In this document: one piece after another, positions 1 to 5,993 of the stretch
How the letters are laid out: each line of letters opens with the position of its first letter
Numbering within the stretch: position 1 is the stretch's first letter
Source of the DNA: Alphaproteobacteria bacterium
GTDB taxonomy: Bacteria; Pseudomonadota; Alphaproteobacteria; Sphingomonadales; Emcibacteraceae
Direction of reading: 5' to 3'
NCBI GenBank assembly: GCA_013152615.1
Contig: JAADGA010000167.1
Span: 1 to 6,812 of the forward strand
DNA length: 6,812 bases
Translations under genes and position numbers: made by a program
Notes under the pieces: model-generated
What the model was told of the DNA's origin: nothing
The model's input: only the letters and a program-made list of their open reading frames with translations
Databases searched by the model: none

Positions 1-41
1 CAAGGGATCATAAACTTCTTTAATATATAGGGAATAAATCA

Positions 42-614
42 ATGGAAGTAATACCAAAAATAATACCAAACTGGCATCCGATACTGGTTCATTTTACTGT
101 GGCTTTATATGCTATTGCGACATTGCTCTTTATTTTGGGCTATCTTGCCAACAAGAATGAATGGGCACGAAAATTTACCGGGAATGAATGGCCACAAAAA
201 TTTACCAACGCGGCTTATCTTAATCTCTGGCTGGGGGCATTAATTACCCTGCTTACGGTTGCCGCCGGATTTTATGCCTATAACACGGTTGCCCATGATG
301 AACCGTCCCACCTCGCCATGACAAATCACAAGAACTGGGCCTTGACCACGGCAAGTTTTTTCTGGATTGTGGCAATCTGGTCAGTATTTAAATATCGTGC
401 CGGCAAGCAGGTTGGCCTGTTATTCGTCACCGCCATGCTGATTGGCTCCGGACTGGTTGGAATCACCGGCTTTAAAGGTGGTGAAGTTGTCTATCGTTTC
501 GGCCTTGGTGTCATGTCCCTGCCGAAAACTGACAGCCATCGTCATCCCGGGGCAGAAGGCGGGAGTGATCACGGCGCTGACGGTCATGGCGACAGTCATA
601 GCGAGCAGCATTAA
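42..614 (+). CDS. DUF2231 family membrane protein with histidine-rich tail
   Basis: A 190-residue inner-membrane protein of the DUF2231 family, whose biochemical role is not established. The family hallmark is at the N-terminus: WHPILVHFTVAL at residues 11-22. About four hydrophobic segments are visible, near residues 14-36, 60-80, 100-117 and 125-144. Histidines at 85, 90 and 96 lie between segments 2 and 3. The last 25 residues carry seven histidines plus several Asp/Glu, which suggests a metal-binding tail. The start ATG has AGGGA at 29-33, eight bases upstream. An imperfect nine-residue duplication (NEWARKFTG then NEWPQKFTN, residues 39-56) lies in the first loop. The gene ends 92 bases before the metal-sensor module on the same strand, so it may share its transcript or its regulation. 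Family assignment is confident; a metal-related role is inferred from the tail and the neighbours. Confidence 0.87.
   Translation: MEVIPKIIPNWHPILVHFTVALYAIATLLFILGYLANKNEWARKFTGNEWPQKFTNAAYLNLWLGALITLLTVAAGFYAYNTVAHDEPSHLAMTNHKNWALTTASFFWIVAIWSVFKYRAGKQVGLLFVTAMLIGSGLVGITGFKGGEVVYRFGLGVMSLPKTDSHRHPGAEGGSDHGADGHGDSHSEQH
155..208 (+). repeat. Tandem 27-base in-frame duplication in the DUF2231 gene
   Basis: Two adjacent 27-base units (155-181 and 182-208) match at 23 of 27 positions by eye. They encode two nine-residue units, NEWARKFTG and NEWPQKFTN, in the loop after the first membrane segment. The length is a multiple of three, so the frame is kept. Some divergence suggests the event is not brand new. 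Confidence 0.85.
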
Positions 615-644
615 AATAAACCTTACAGGGAGACAGGCTTTAAG

Positions 645-686
645 GAATAATATAGATTTATGCAATATATGAGGTATATATTATTC
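645..686. repeat. Perfect 10-base inverted repeat before the sensor operon
   Basis: GAATAATATA at 645-654 is the exact reverse complement of TATATTATTC at 677-686, with 22 bases between. It sits in the 92-base gap between the DUF2231 gene and the anti-sigma gene, ending 20 bases before the latter's ATG. It could be an operator or an AT-rich mRNA hairpin. No T-run follows that would make it a standard intrinsic terminator. The function is unknown. Confidence 0.6.
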
Positions 687-697
687 TGTTGGCGATC

Positions 698-704
698 GGA
701 GAAG
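698..704 (+). promoter_or_regulatory. Ribosome binding site deciding the start of the anti-sigma gene
   Basis: GGAGAAG at 698-704 lies just ahead of ATG at 707, with five bases between the GGAG core and the ATG. A longer reading from TTG at 689 is open, but would have this site inside its coding sequence and no comparable site of its own. The ATG at 707 is therefore preferred. Confidence 0.7.
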
Positions 705-706
705 AT

Positions 707-1030
707 ATGATAAAAGATATAAATCAGCAACTGGCACGCTATGCAAAAATTACCTTTCACTATGATTTGAATAATTTCGAACGTGATGTGAACAGGCGGC
801 TGTATCTAAGCCTGTCTGGTCATATCCCACTGAAAAACCTGATCGAAAGATGGGTTGGGATGCCCCTTTCCATAAGTGCAAGTGCGCTGTTTTCCACTCT
901 GATAGTGGGTGTATTCCTCGGGGCGCAGATGCAGGGCGGAATTATTCAGTCCAAACAGGACGCTCTCGGATTTAATATATTCAGCGCCTCCAATACTCAA
1001 TTACCCTCCTCTTTGCTGGCCCCGAAATAA
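707..1030 (+). CDS. cnrY: CnrY-like one-pass membrane anti-sigma factor
   Basis: A 107-residue protein starting at ATG 707. Residues 1-50 form a charged, probably cytoplasmic segment with an amphipathic stretch, NFERDVNRRLYLSL, at about 23-36. A single hydrophobic segment spans about residues 52-73. The tail to residue 107 would be periplasmic and ends PSSLLAPK. This plan (short sigma-binding N-terminus, one membrane helix, short periplasmic tail) is that of CnrY/NccY, which hold the ECF sigma factor CnrH at the membrane until the sensor CnrX signals metal. Sequence identity to known CnrY is not obvious by eye. The call rests on topology, size and position: the stop TAA overlaps the next ATG by one base (TAATG), and the sigma gene follows the sensor, giving the order Y-X-H. 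A membrane protein of unknown function is the alternative. Confidence 0.65.
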   Translation: MIKDINQQLARYAKITFHYDLNNFERDVNRRLYLSLSGHIPLKNLIERWVGMPLSISASALFSTLIVGVFLGAQMQGGIIQSKQDALGFNIFSASNTQLPSSLLAPK

Positions 1031-1464
1031 TGAAAATTATCCTGCGCGTTGTCTTTTTCTCATTTTTGCTGGTAGCCACCGTCACAACGGGGTTCTTCGT
1101 TGGCGAGTATTTCCAGAAGGATATACCGCAAAATCTGGGAATTAATCACCTTGGTTTCCATAAAATGCTGCATTTAACCCCGGATCAATTGAAGCAACTG
1201 GCCCCGATAGAAAAGAAGTATGCCCAACAGAAAGAATATTACGAAAATCAGATCCGCTTGGCAAATATAGAACTTGGTGATATGATGAAGACGGAGACGG
1301 CCTATACACCAGAAGTTCAGGCAGTGGTAAGGAAAACGCATATGGCGATGGGGCAGTTACAGAAAATTACCCTTATTCATTTCTTTGAGATGAGGGCCAT
1401 TTTAAATGACAAGCAGGCCCGGATGCTTGGCAAATATGTAGCGGACGCACTACATGGGCCTTAA
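1030..1464 (+). CDS. cnrX: CnrX-like periplasmic nickel/cobalt-type metal sensor
   Basis: A 144-residue membrane-anchored sensor. The hydrophobic N-terminus (residues 4-24) would be an uncleaved anchor, with the helical remainder in the periplasm. From memory of CnrX (ligands His42, His46, Glu63, His119, Met123), the motif LHEILH aligns with FHKMLH here and LVHVFEM with LIHFFEM. This places His44, His48, Glu61, His117 and Met121 as counterparts. The Glu-to-His spacing is 56 residues in both, and four residues are missing between the second His and the Glu. Further similarity includes TPEVQA (SPEVEA in CnrX) and the C-terminal ADAL. The gene overlaps its upstream neighbour by one base and the sigma gene downstream by 11, consistent with translational coupling. 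It belongs to the heavy-metal sensor/resistance family that also includes ZraP-like proteins, but the ligand set favours CnrX/NccX. The actual metal is inferred, not proven. Confidence 0.85.
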   Translation: MKIILRVVFFSFLLVATVTTGFFVGEYFQKDIPQNLGINHLGFHKMLHLTPDQLKQLAPIEKKYAQQKEYYENQIRLANIELGDMMKTETAYTPEVQAVVRKTHMAMGQLQKITLIHFFEMRAILNDKQARMLGKYVADALHGP

Positions 1465-2029
1465 CGAGGTGGCAAGCGATGAAATGCTTGCCCTCAGGTT
1501 GAAAAAAGGTCACAGCGATGCGTTTGATGAATTGATGTCACGCTACAAGGGTCGGCTTTACGCTTTTATCTGCCGTTATATCGCTGACCGTGATGAGGCC
1601 TATGACCTGTTGCAAGAGAGCTTCATCACCATATATCAAAAAATTGACCTCTATGATCAGGAGCGGCAGTTCTCGCCGTGGGCCTTTCAGATCACCCTGA
1701 ATAAATGCCGGGACTGGGGTCGAAAAAATACCCTGAGACGTCTGTTACCCTTTTCCTCATTCAACAGAATGGAGGATGATAATAATTTTCTGGACAATAT
1801 CGTTGACCCGGGAGCCAACCCCGAGCTTATTCTCATTGACAAGATAGAACTGGAAAACCTGGCCAAGGCCGTGGCGAAATTACCGGATAAACTCAAGTCA
1901 CCCCTGATAATGTGTGTACTGGAAAATATGTCACAGGACGAGTGTGCCACCATATTGGGCGTTTCCCGCAAAACGATAGAAACCAGAATTTATCGTGCCC
2001 GCAAAAAACTAGCCGAAGCCACCAATTAA
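1454..2029 (+). CDS. cnrH: ECF sigma factor, CnrH-like
   Basis: A 191-residue RNA polymerase sigma factor of the extracytoplasmic-function class. Region 2 covers about residues 22-91, including AYDLLQESFITIYQ (49-62) and the promoter-melting/-10 segment SPWAFQITLNKCRDW (74-88). Region 4 covers about 137-188, with the helix-turn-helix MSQDECATILGVSRKTIETRIYRARKKL at about 159-186. A variable linker with acidic residues (EDDNNFLDN, 107-115) joins them. The length equals that of CnrH. The start at 1454 overlaps the sensor gene by 11 bases and has only a weak ribosome site, so coupled translation is likely. ATG at 1484, with GAGGTGG at 1466-1472, would give 181 residues and is possible. The expected role is transcription of metal-resistance genes, and of its own operon, once freed from the anti-sigma protein. 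No cnrCBA genes follow; the next gene is convergent. Confidence 0.86.
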   Translation: MGLNEVASDEMLALRLKKGHSDAFDELMSRYKGRLYAFICRYIADRDEAYDLLQESFITIYQKIDLYDQERQFSPWAFQITLNKCRDWGRKNTLRRLLPFSSFNRMEDDNNFLDNIVDPGANPELILIDKIELENLAKAVAKLPDKLKSPLIMCVLENMSQDECATILGVSRKTIETRIYRARKKLAEATN

Positions 2030-2062
2030 GGTGACTCCGGCTATTCTGCCCTGATTCAGAGA

Positions 2063-2087
2063 TGAAGTTGCCCGTTCGGGAACTTCA
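2063..2087. terminator. Hairpin between the convergent sigma and ATPase genes
   Basis: The arms TGAAGTT (2063-2069) and AACTTCA (2081-2087) pair fully. Inside them CCC (2071-2073) pairs with GGG (2078-2080) around a GTTC loop, leaving one bulged G at 2070. It lies 33 bases after the sigma-factor stop and 20 bases beyond the ATPase stop, where a shared terminator is expected. The downstream T-run is weak on both strands, so efficient intrinsic termination is uncertain. Confidence 0.45.
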
Positions 2088-2127
2088 CTATATCTTGGTA
2101 ATCCTGACTATATCTTGGTAATCCTGA
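2087..2127. repeat. Exact 20-base tandem duplication at the ATPase 3' end
   Basis: Bases 2087-2106 and 2107-2126 are identical, and base 2127 continues the period. The unit covers the last six codons and the stop (CTA on the + strand at 2108-2110) of the ATPase gene. The second copy therefore lies just beyond the stop and leaves the protein end (ITKI) unchanged. Perfect identity suggests a recent replication-slippage event. Confidence 0.9.
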
Positions 2128-4387
2128 GCCGAAGCGCATTGCTGACCACGGACAGGGATGACAGGCTCATGGCCGCTGCTGCGACAATTGGCGACAGTAA
2201 GATCCCAAAGACCGGAAACAGAACCCCTGCCGCAATCGGCACCCCTACCCCGTTATAGATAAAGGACAGGAACAGATTCTGCTTGATATTACGCATGGTG
2301 ACTTCTGACAGGCGCCGCGCGCGAACAATACCGGTAAGGTCACCGCCAATCAGGGTAATGCCCGCACTCTCCATGGCAACATCAGCCCCGGTGCCCATAG
2401 CAAGCCCGACCTCAGCCAGTGCCAGCGCCGGAGCATCGTTAACCCCGTCGCCAGCCATGGCAACCTTGAGGCCCTGACTTTGAAGTTCCCTGACTAGTTC
2501 CGCCTTGGCTTCGGGCAGGGCATCAGCACGGAATTCATCGATATTCAGCTGATTTGCGACCGCCTGTGCCGTGGTGGCATTATCGCCGGTGGCCATGATA
2601 ATCCGCAGCCCTTCTTTATGTAACGCATCAAGGGCTTCATTGGTGGTTTCCTTGATCGGATCGGCAACGGCAATCAGACCGGCAAGTTTGCCGCCAATAG
2701 CAAAGAACATGACCGTTTTACCCTCGGCCCTCATGTTATTGGCCTGATGATTGCTGTCATCCGTACTCAGACCGAGGAAGTCCATCATGGCGTTGTTGCC
2801 GAGGGCAACCGGTTTGCCCTTGATAACGGCCTCAACCCCTTTGCCGGTGATCGCCTTGAAATCATCTGTCTGTAAAAACTCTACCTTCTGTTCTTTGGCC
2901 GCACCGACAATCGCCGCTGCCAGCGGATGTTCACTGCCCCGTTCCAGACTGGCCGCCATCGACAGAATTTCCTGATCGGCAAAGCCGTTAAAGGGGATAA
3001 TATCAGTCAATACCGGTTTGCCGACGGTCAGGGTGCCGGTCTTGTCAACGATCAGCACATCGACCTTGGCAAAAAGTTCCAGCGCCTCGGCATTTTTAAT
3101 CAGAACACCCGAGGTTGCGCCGCGACCGGTTGATACCATAATCGACATTGGTGTTGCCAGACCAACCGCACACGGGCAGGCAATAATCAGCACCGCAACC
3201 GCCGAAATAATACCATTTGCCAGCGCGGGCTCCGGCCCGAAATAGAACCAGACAATGAATGTTATGACGGCAATGGACAGAATTACCGGAACGAACCAGC
3301 CAGCAATCATATCGGCATATTTCTGGATCGGGGCACGGCTGCGCTGGGCCTCGGCCACCATGGCGACGATTTGCGACAGCACGGTATCAGCCCCGACCTT
3401 TTCAGTCTGCATGATAAAACTGCCGGTGCCGTTGAGGGTCCCGCCGGTAACCTTGTCATCAACCAGTTTTTCGACCGGGACCGATTCGCCGGTGAGCATG
3501 GATTCATCAATGATCGAATGACCCTCGACGATAAGACCATCTACCGGGATTTTTTCTCCGGGGCGGACCCGGACTTTGTCACCGGCGACGATCTGATCCA
3601 CCGGCACCTCTTCATCGGAGCCGTCATCATAAACCCTGATGGCAAATTTTGGCGCAAGATCCAGCAGGGCACGAATGGCGCCGCCGGTTTTTTCCCGCGC
3701 CCGAAGTTCCATCACCTGACCAAGCAGAACCAGAACAATAATGACCGAAGCCGCCTCAAAATACACCGGCACCAGACCAGAATCGGTTTTGACGAGGTCG
3801 GGAAAGGACTCCGGAGCGAAGAAGCCAACCAAGCTATAGGTATAGGCAATGCCGGTACCGATACTGATCAGGGTCCACATGTTAAAATTCATCGTTCGTA
3901 TGGAATTCCAGCCGCGGACGAAAAGCGGTGCTGCCGCCCAGAATATAACCGGAGTTGACAATAGAAACTGTAATGTCTCAGATAATCTCTCGCTGATAAA
4001 ACCATGGAATCCCGGGATAAGAGTGCTGCCATATCCCGGAATATAAATCCCGCCCATTTCCAGAATTATAACTGGCAAGGTTAAAATAAGTCCGCCCCAG
4101 AACCGCCGGGAAAAATCCACCAGTTCTTTGTTAGGGCCTTCTTTGACTGCCGGAATACCCATAGGGTCCAGCGCCATACCGCATTTTGGGCACAGGGCGT
4201 CGGGGTCATCGGTAATAACTTCCGGATGCATGGGGCAGGTATATTTAGTACCCTCCGGCATGGCTTCAGCCGGTAATTTCTCTCCAAGATATTTATCCGG
4301 GTCGGCGGCAAATTTGCTACGACAACCGGCACTGCAGAAATGATAGCTGTGGCCGTCATAATCATGAGGTCGACCGTCATGCCGCAC
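2108..4387 (-). CDS. copA: Cu(I)/Ag(I)-exporting P1B-type ATPase (CopA type), main frame
   Basis: A 759-residue reading from GTG 4387; residues below use this start. It is an inner-membrane pump that exports monovalent copper or silver at the cost of ATP. Residues 10-34 are the second half of a broken YHS domain. Residues 49-75 are a short heavy-metal-binding domain (YTCPMHPEV...CPKCGM). Eight membrane segments follow, near 97-115, 140-158, 171-190, 207-225, 362-383, 392-413, 704-727 and 731-749. Signature sites are TGES (299-302) in the actuator, CPC (404-406) in the sixth helix, DKTGT (448-452, phosphorylated Asp448), HP (487-488) in the nucleotide domain, and GDGVND (646-651). YN (711-712) and MSLSS (740-744) in the last two helices are the Cu(I)-specific P1B-1 pattern. 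Catalytic parts look intact. The N-terminus is disrupted by a frameshift in the YHS array. Translation could begin at this GTG, at the ATG of residue 43, or by frameshifting from the upstream frame. A promoter could lie in the 79-base gap behind the hydrolase gene. Confidence 0.93.
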   Translation of the reverse strand: MRHDGRPHDYDGHSYHFCSAGCRSKFAADPDKYLGEKLPAEAMPEGTKYTCPMHPEVITDDPDALCPKCGMALDPMGIPAVKEGPNKELVDFSRRFWGGLILTLPVIILEMGGIYIPGYGSTLIPGFHGFISERLSETLQFLLSTPVIFWAAAPLFVRGWNSIRTMNFNMWTLISIGTGIAYTYSLVGFFAPESFPDLVKTDSGLVPVYFEAASVIIVLVLLGQVMELRAREKTGGAIRALLDLAPKFAIRVYDDGSDEEVPVDQIVAGDKVRVRPGEKIPVDGLIVEGHSIIDESMLTGESVPVEKLVDDKVTGGTLNGTGSFIMQTEKVGADTVLSQIVAMVAEAQRSRAPIQKYADMIAGWFVPVILSIAVITFIVWFYFGPEPALANGIISAVAVLIIACPCAVGLATPMSIMVSTGRGATSGVLIKNAEALELFAKVDVLIVDKTGTLTVGKPVLTDIIPFNGFADQEILSMAASLERGSEHPLAAAIVGAAKEQKVEFLQTDDFKAITGKGVEAVIKGKPVALGNNAMMDFLGLSTDDSNHQANNMRAEGKTVMFFAIGGKLAGLIAVADPIKETTNEALDALHKEGLRIIMATGDNATTAQAVANQLNIDEFRADALPEAKAELVRELQSQGLKVAMAGDGVNDAPALALAEVGLAMGTGADVAMESAGITLIGGDLTGIVRARRLSEVTMRNIKQNLFLSFIYNGVGVPIAAGVLFPVFGILLSPIVAAAAMSLSSLSVVSNALRLRITKI

Positions 4388-4890
4388 ACCGGATCCTTCA
4401 GCGGCTCGGGCTCAAGATATTTATCCGGATCGGCAGCAAATTTACTGCGGCAACCGGCACTGCAGAAATGATAGCTGTGGCCGTCATAATCATGATGATG
4501 CTTGGTCTTTGCCGGGTCAACCGTCATCCCGCACACCGGATCCTTCAGCGAGGCAGTCTCGAGATATTTATCCGGATCGGCGGCAAATTTGCTGCGACAG
4601 CCAGCACCACAGAAATGATAGCTGTTGCCGTCATGATCATGATGATGCTTGGTTTTTGCCGGGTCAACCGTCATCCCGCACACCGGGTCTTTTACCAGAG
4701 TCTTGTTGAGATATTTATCCGGGTCAGCGGCGAATTTACTGCGGCAACCGTCACAGCAAAAATGATAGCTGTGGCCGTCATGGTCATGATGATGCTTGGT
4801 TTTTGCCGGATCAACCGTCATCCCGCACACCGGGTCTTTTGTCGCCGACGTTGCCATACCTGTTTTATGTGTTTTTTTTGTTTCTTCCAT
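4081..4890 (-). CDS. YHS-repeat N-terminal segment of the copper ATPase, frameshifted
   Basis: A 269-residue frame that is evidently the original N-terminus of the ATPase. After a lysine-rich start come three intact YHS metal-binding domains at residues 18-61, 67-110 and 116-159. Each has the pattern [19 protein letters not shown], then YHFC, [15 protein letters not shown], at an exact 49-residue period. A fourth begins at 165 ([10 protein letters not shown]) but loses its frame after residue 174. What follows to the stop at 4081 is out-of-frame reading of the ATPase start and should not be taken as meaningful protein. The first three domains supply three Cys-containing PVCGM motifs, His clusters and paired cysteines, suited to binding Cu or a similar metal. 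Restoring the ATPase frame needs a -1 shift; no classical slippery heptamer is evident at the junction. It may be a separate short YHS protein, a broken gene, or part of a fusion recovered by recoding. Confidence 0.75.
   Translation of the reverse strand: MEETKKTHKTGMATSATKDPVCGMTVDPAKTKHHHDHDGHSYHFCCDGCRSKFAADPDKYLNKTLVKDPVCGMTVDPAKTKHHHDHDGNSYHFCGAGCRSKFAADPDKYLETASLKDPVCGMTVDPAKTKHHHDYDGHSYHFCSAGCRSKFAADPDKYLEPEPLKDPVCGMTVDLMIMTATAIISAVPVVVANLPPTRINILERNYRLKPCRRVLNIPAPCIRKLLPMTPTPCAQNAVWRWTLWVFRQSKKALTKNWWIFPGGSGADLF
4271..4839 (-). repeat. Tandem array of 147-base YHS-domain repeats, last unit shortened by 19 bases
   Basis: Units run 4839-4693, 4692-4546, 4545-4399 (147 bases each) and 4398-4271 (128 bases). 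Neighbouring units are nearly identical at DNA level over long stretches, for instance around the HSYHFC and DPVCGM codons, which points to recent amplification or gene conversion. The fourth unit lacks 19 bases present in the third: on the + strand, the bases between CATGA (ending at 4367) and GGTC (from 4368). That deletion is the cause of the frame change. Confidence 0.9.
4385..4398 (-). promoter_or_regulatory. Possible internal ribosome site and GTG start inside the YHS array
   Basis: On the - strand AAGGA (4398-4394) is followed after six bases by GTG (4387-4385) in the ATPase frame. The AAGGA is formed by the Leu-Lys-Asp codons that open the repeat. Its spacing to the GTG is good, so a ribosome could restart here just upstream of the frame break. 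The similar LKDPV codons of other repeats show that the motif may be accidental. Confidence 0.4.
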
Positions 4891-4927
4891 AACCCGTTAC
4901 CCAATCTATAAAATATGCTAAATTAAT

Positions 4928-4958
4928 GTAATATGTGGTAATACGCAGAATTTATTAC
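4928..4958. promoter_or_regulatory. GTAATA repeats upstream of the copper ATPase, possible operator
   Basis: GTAATA occurs at 4928-4933 and 4938-4943, ten bases apart (one helical turn). Its reverse complement TATTAC lies at 4953-4958. All three are in the 79-base gap between the hydrolase stop and the ATPase start, where a promoter for the ATPase would lie. No clear CueR-type GC-rich dyad is present. The motif is simple and AT-rich, so chance is possible. Confidence 0.3.
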
Positions 4959-4969
4959 AATCCCTTGCT

Positions 4970-5869
4970 TTATTTTGTTGCGTTGATAAAGCTGACATAC
5001 TGCTGTTGCATAATTGCCCTGGTCGAGGGTTTTTTAAAGGGTTTGTTGAAAAAATTACTCAACAGTTTGTTAAACATCACCGGGTCCAGAACCGGGGCGA
5101 AGTGGGTGTGGCCGGGTAATATTGCCAGTTGGGCATTTTTCAGATTTCGAAATATTTCAAGGGTATGCTGTGCCCGGATCACATCCCGGTCGCCAGCGAT
5201 AACCAGCACCGGGGCGGTAATCCGGTGCAGGCTTACGGTTTTTATATTTGGCTGTGTCATCAACAGTTTCAGCCGTTGCCATTGCAGATTCCAGTCCTTC
5301 GAACTGTCCTTTTTTGCCATCATCTCCTTGATTTTTCTGGCATATCCCTTCAGTATCGGTGCCACCCACGGTTCTACCGCCGTTTCATCCGGTCGCAGAT
5401 TTGCCCCCATAATAGCCAGCCTGCCGACCTTGTCAGGGTGATTAATCGCCAGCAACAGGCCCAGTATTCCGCCGTCACTCCAGCCAAAAATATCGGCATG
5501 GCGAATTTTCAGACGATTGAGCAGCGCATTCAAATCCGTCATCATCTGGATATAGGTCAGCGGCGTTTTTCCCAGACCTGATTTACCGTGGCCGCGACTA
5601 TCGGCGACAATGACCTGATAATTTTTGGAAAAATACGCGATTTGCGCCGCCATTCCGGCAATGCTGTCGCCGTTGCCGTGAATGAGGAGCAGCGGCTGGC
5701 CATGACCATAAACCTCATAGTAAAGCCTGATACCGTCAACGTCGGCATATGTGCCCACTGCCTTGTTGTGACCATAGGGGATAGCGGCGGCAGACCGGGC
5801 CTGTGCGGATGAAAATGTCGCCAGCCCGACATAAAATGAAATGATAATCAGTCTCAGGATCGTGGGCAT
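4970..5869 (-). CDS. Secreted alpha/beta hydrolase
   Basis: A 299-residue protein of the alpha/beta-hydrolase fold (haloperoxidase/esterase-like branch); the substrate is unknown. Residues 1-24 form a Sec signal peptide with a hydrophobic core and an A-Q-A cleavage site before Arg25, so the enzyme is probably periplasmic. The core includes the oxyanion region LLLIHGNGDS (60-69), DSRGHGKSG (90-98), the nucleophile elbow GWSDGG with Ser131, GDRD with probable acid Asp229, and the C-terminal GHTHF with probable His254. The triad is therefore complete. The start is supported by the signal peptide; the ribosome site is weak (GGAA nine bases upstream). It lies upstream of the copper ATPase on the same strand with a 79-base gap and could be co-transcribed with it, though no metal role is evident. 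The tail after about residue 275 is basic and polar and lies beyond the usual fold. Confidence 0.85.
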   Translation of the reverse strand: MPTILRLIIISFYVGLATFSSAQARSAAAIPYGHNKAVGTYADVDGIRLYYEVYGHGQPLLLIHGNGDSIAGMAAQIAYFSKNYQVIVADSRGHGKSGLGKTPLTYIQMMTDLNALLNRLKIRHADIFGWSDGGILGLLLAINHPDKVGRLAIMGANLRPDETAVEPWVAPILKGYARKIKEMMAKKDSSKDWNLQWQRLKLLMTQPNIKTVSLHRITAPVLVIAGDRDVIRAQHTLEIFRNLKNAQLAILPGHTHFAPVLDPVMFNKLLSNFFNKPFKKPSTRAIMQQQYVSFINATK

Positions 5870-5909
5870 AAATAGGGTTCCAATCTGCTTTCAGGATATC
5901 TTCGCCGAT

Positions 5910-5938
5910 AGTAAACCGCAGGATAAAGAATATGTCAA
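5910..5938 (-). promoter_or_regulatory. Candidate sigma-70 promoter of the hydrolase
   Basis: On the - strand a consensus TTGACA (5938-5933) is followed after 17 bases by TTTACT (5915-5910), matching four of six -10 positions. It would start transcription near 5903, about 35 bases before the hydrolase ATG. It lies downstream of the 5993-5967 terminator, so the hydrolase need not depend on upstream transcription. Confidence 0.45.
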
Positions 5939-5966
5939 TAAGAGCATAACCGTCGCTTGCCAGCAC

Positions 5967-5993
5967 AAAAAATGACCAGCCCGCAGGCTGGCC
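5967..5993 (-). terminator. Strong intrinsic terminator on the - strand
   Basis: On the - strand GGCCAGCC (5993-5986) pairs with GGCTGGTC (5981-5974), including one G-U pair, around the four-base loop TGCG. One base later comes a run of six T (5972-5967). This is a textbook Rho-independent terminator. No coding sequence lies upstream of it on that strand within the window, and the + strand lacks the T-run. Confidence 0.8.

Noticed and set aside
3371..3958. + strand open frame of 195 codons opposite the ATPase
   Set aside because: It lies wholly inside the conserved catalytic coding sequence on the other strand and has no ribosome site or family resemblance.
4271..4839. Regular repeats considered as a CRISPR-like or satellite array
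   Set aside because: The 147-base units are one continuous coding sequence for YHS domains, with no repeat-spacer structure.
4872..4879. Run of eight A on the coding strand near the start of the YHS segment, as a slippage site that might rescue the frame
   Set aside because: A shift here would put the three intact YHS repeats out of frame, so it cannot be the device that joins array and ATPase.
4468..4911. + strand open frame of 147 codons with repeated Met-rich hydrophobic segments opposite the YHS array
   Set aside because: It is the antisense of the His codons in the repeats (CAT read as ATG), so its repeat pattern comes from the real YHS array.
5867..5993. Terminator near the hydrolase considered as part of a riboswitch
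   Set aside because: No known aptamer pattern or clear antiterminator arm was found, and a better hydrolase promoter lies after the terminator.
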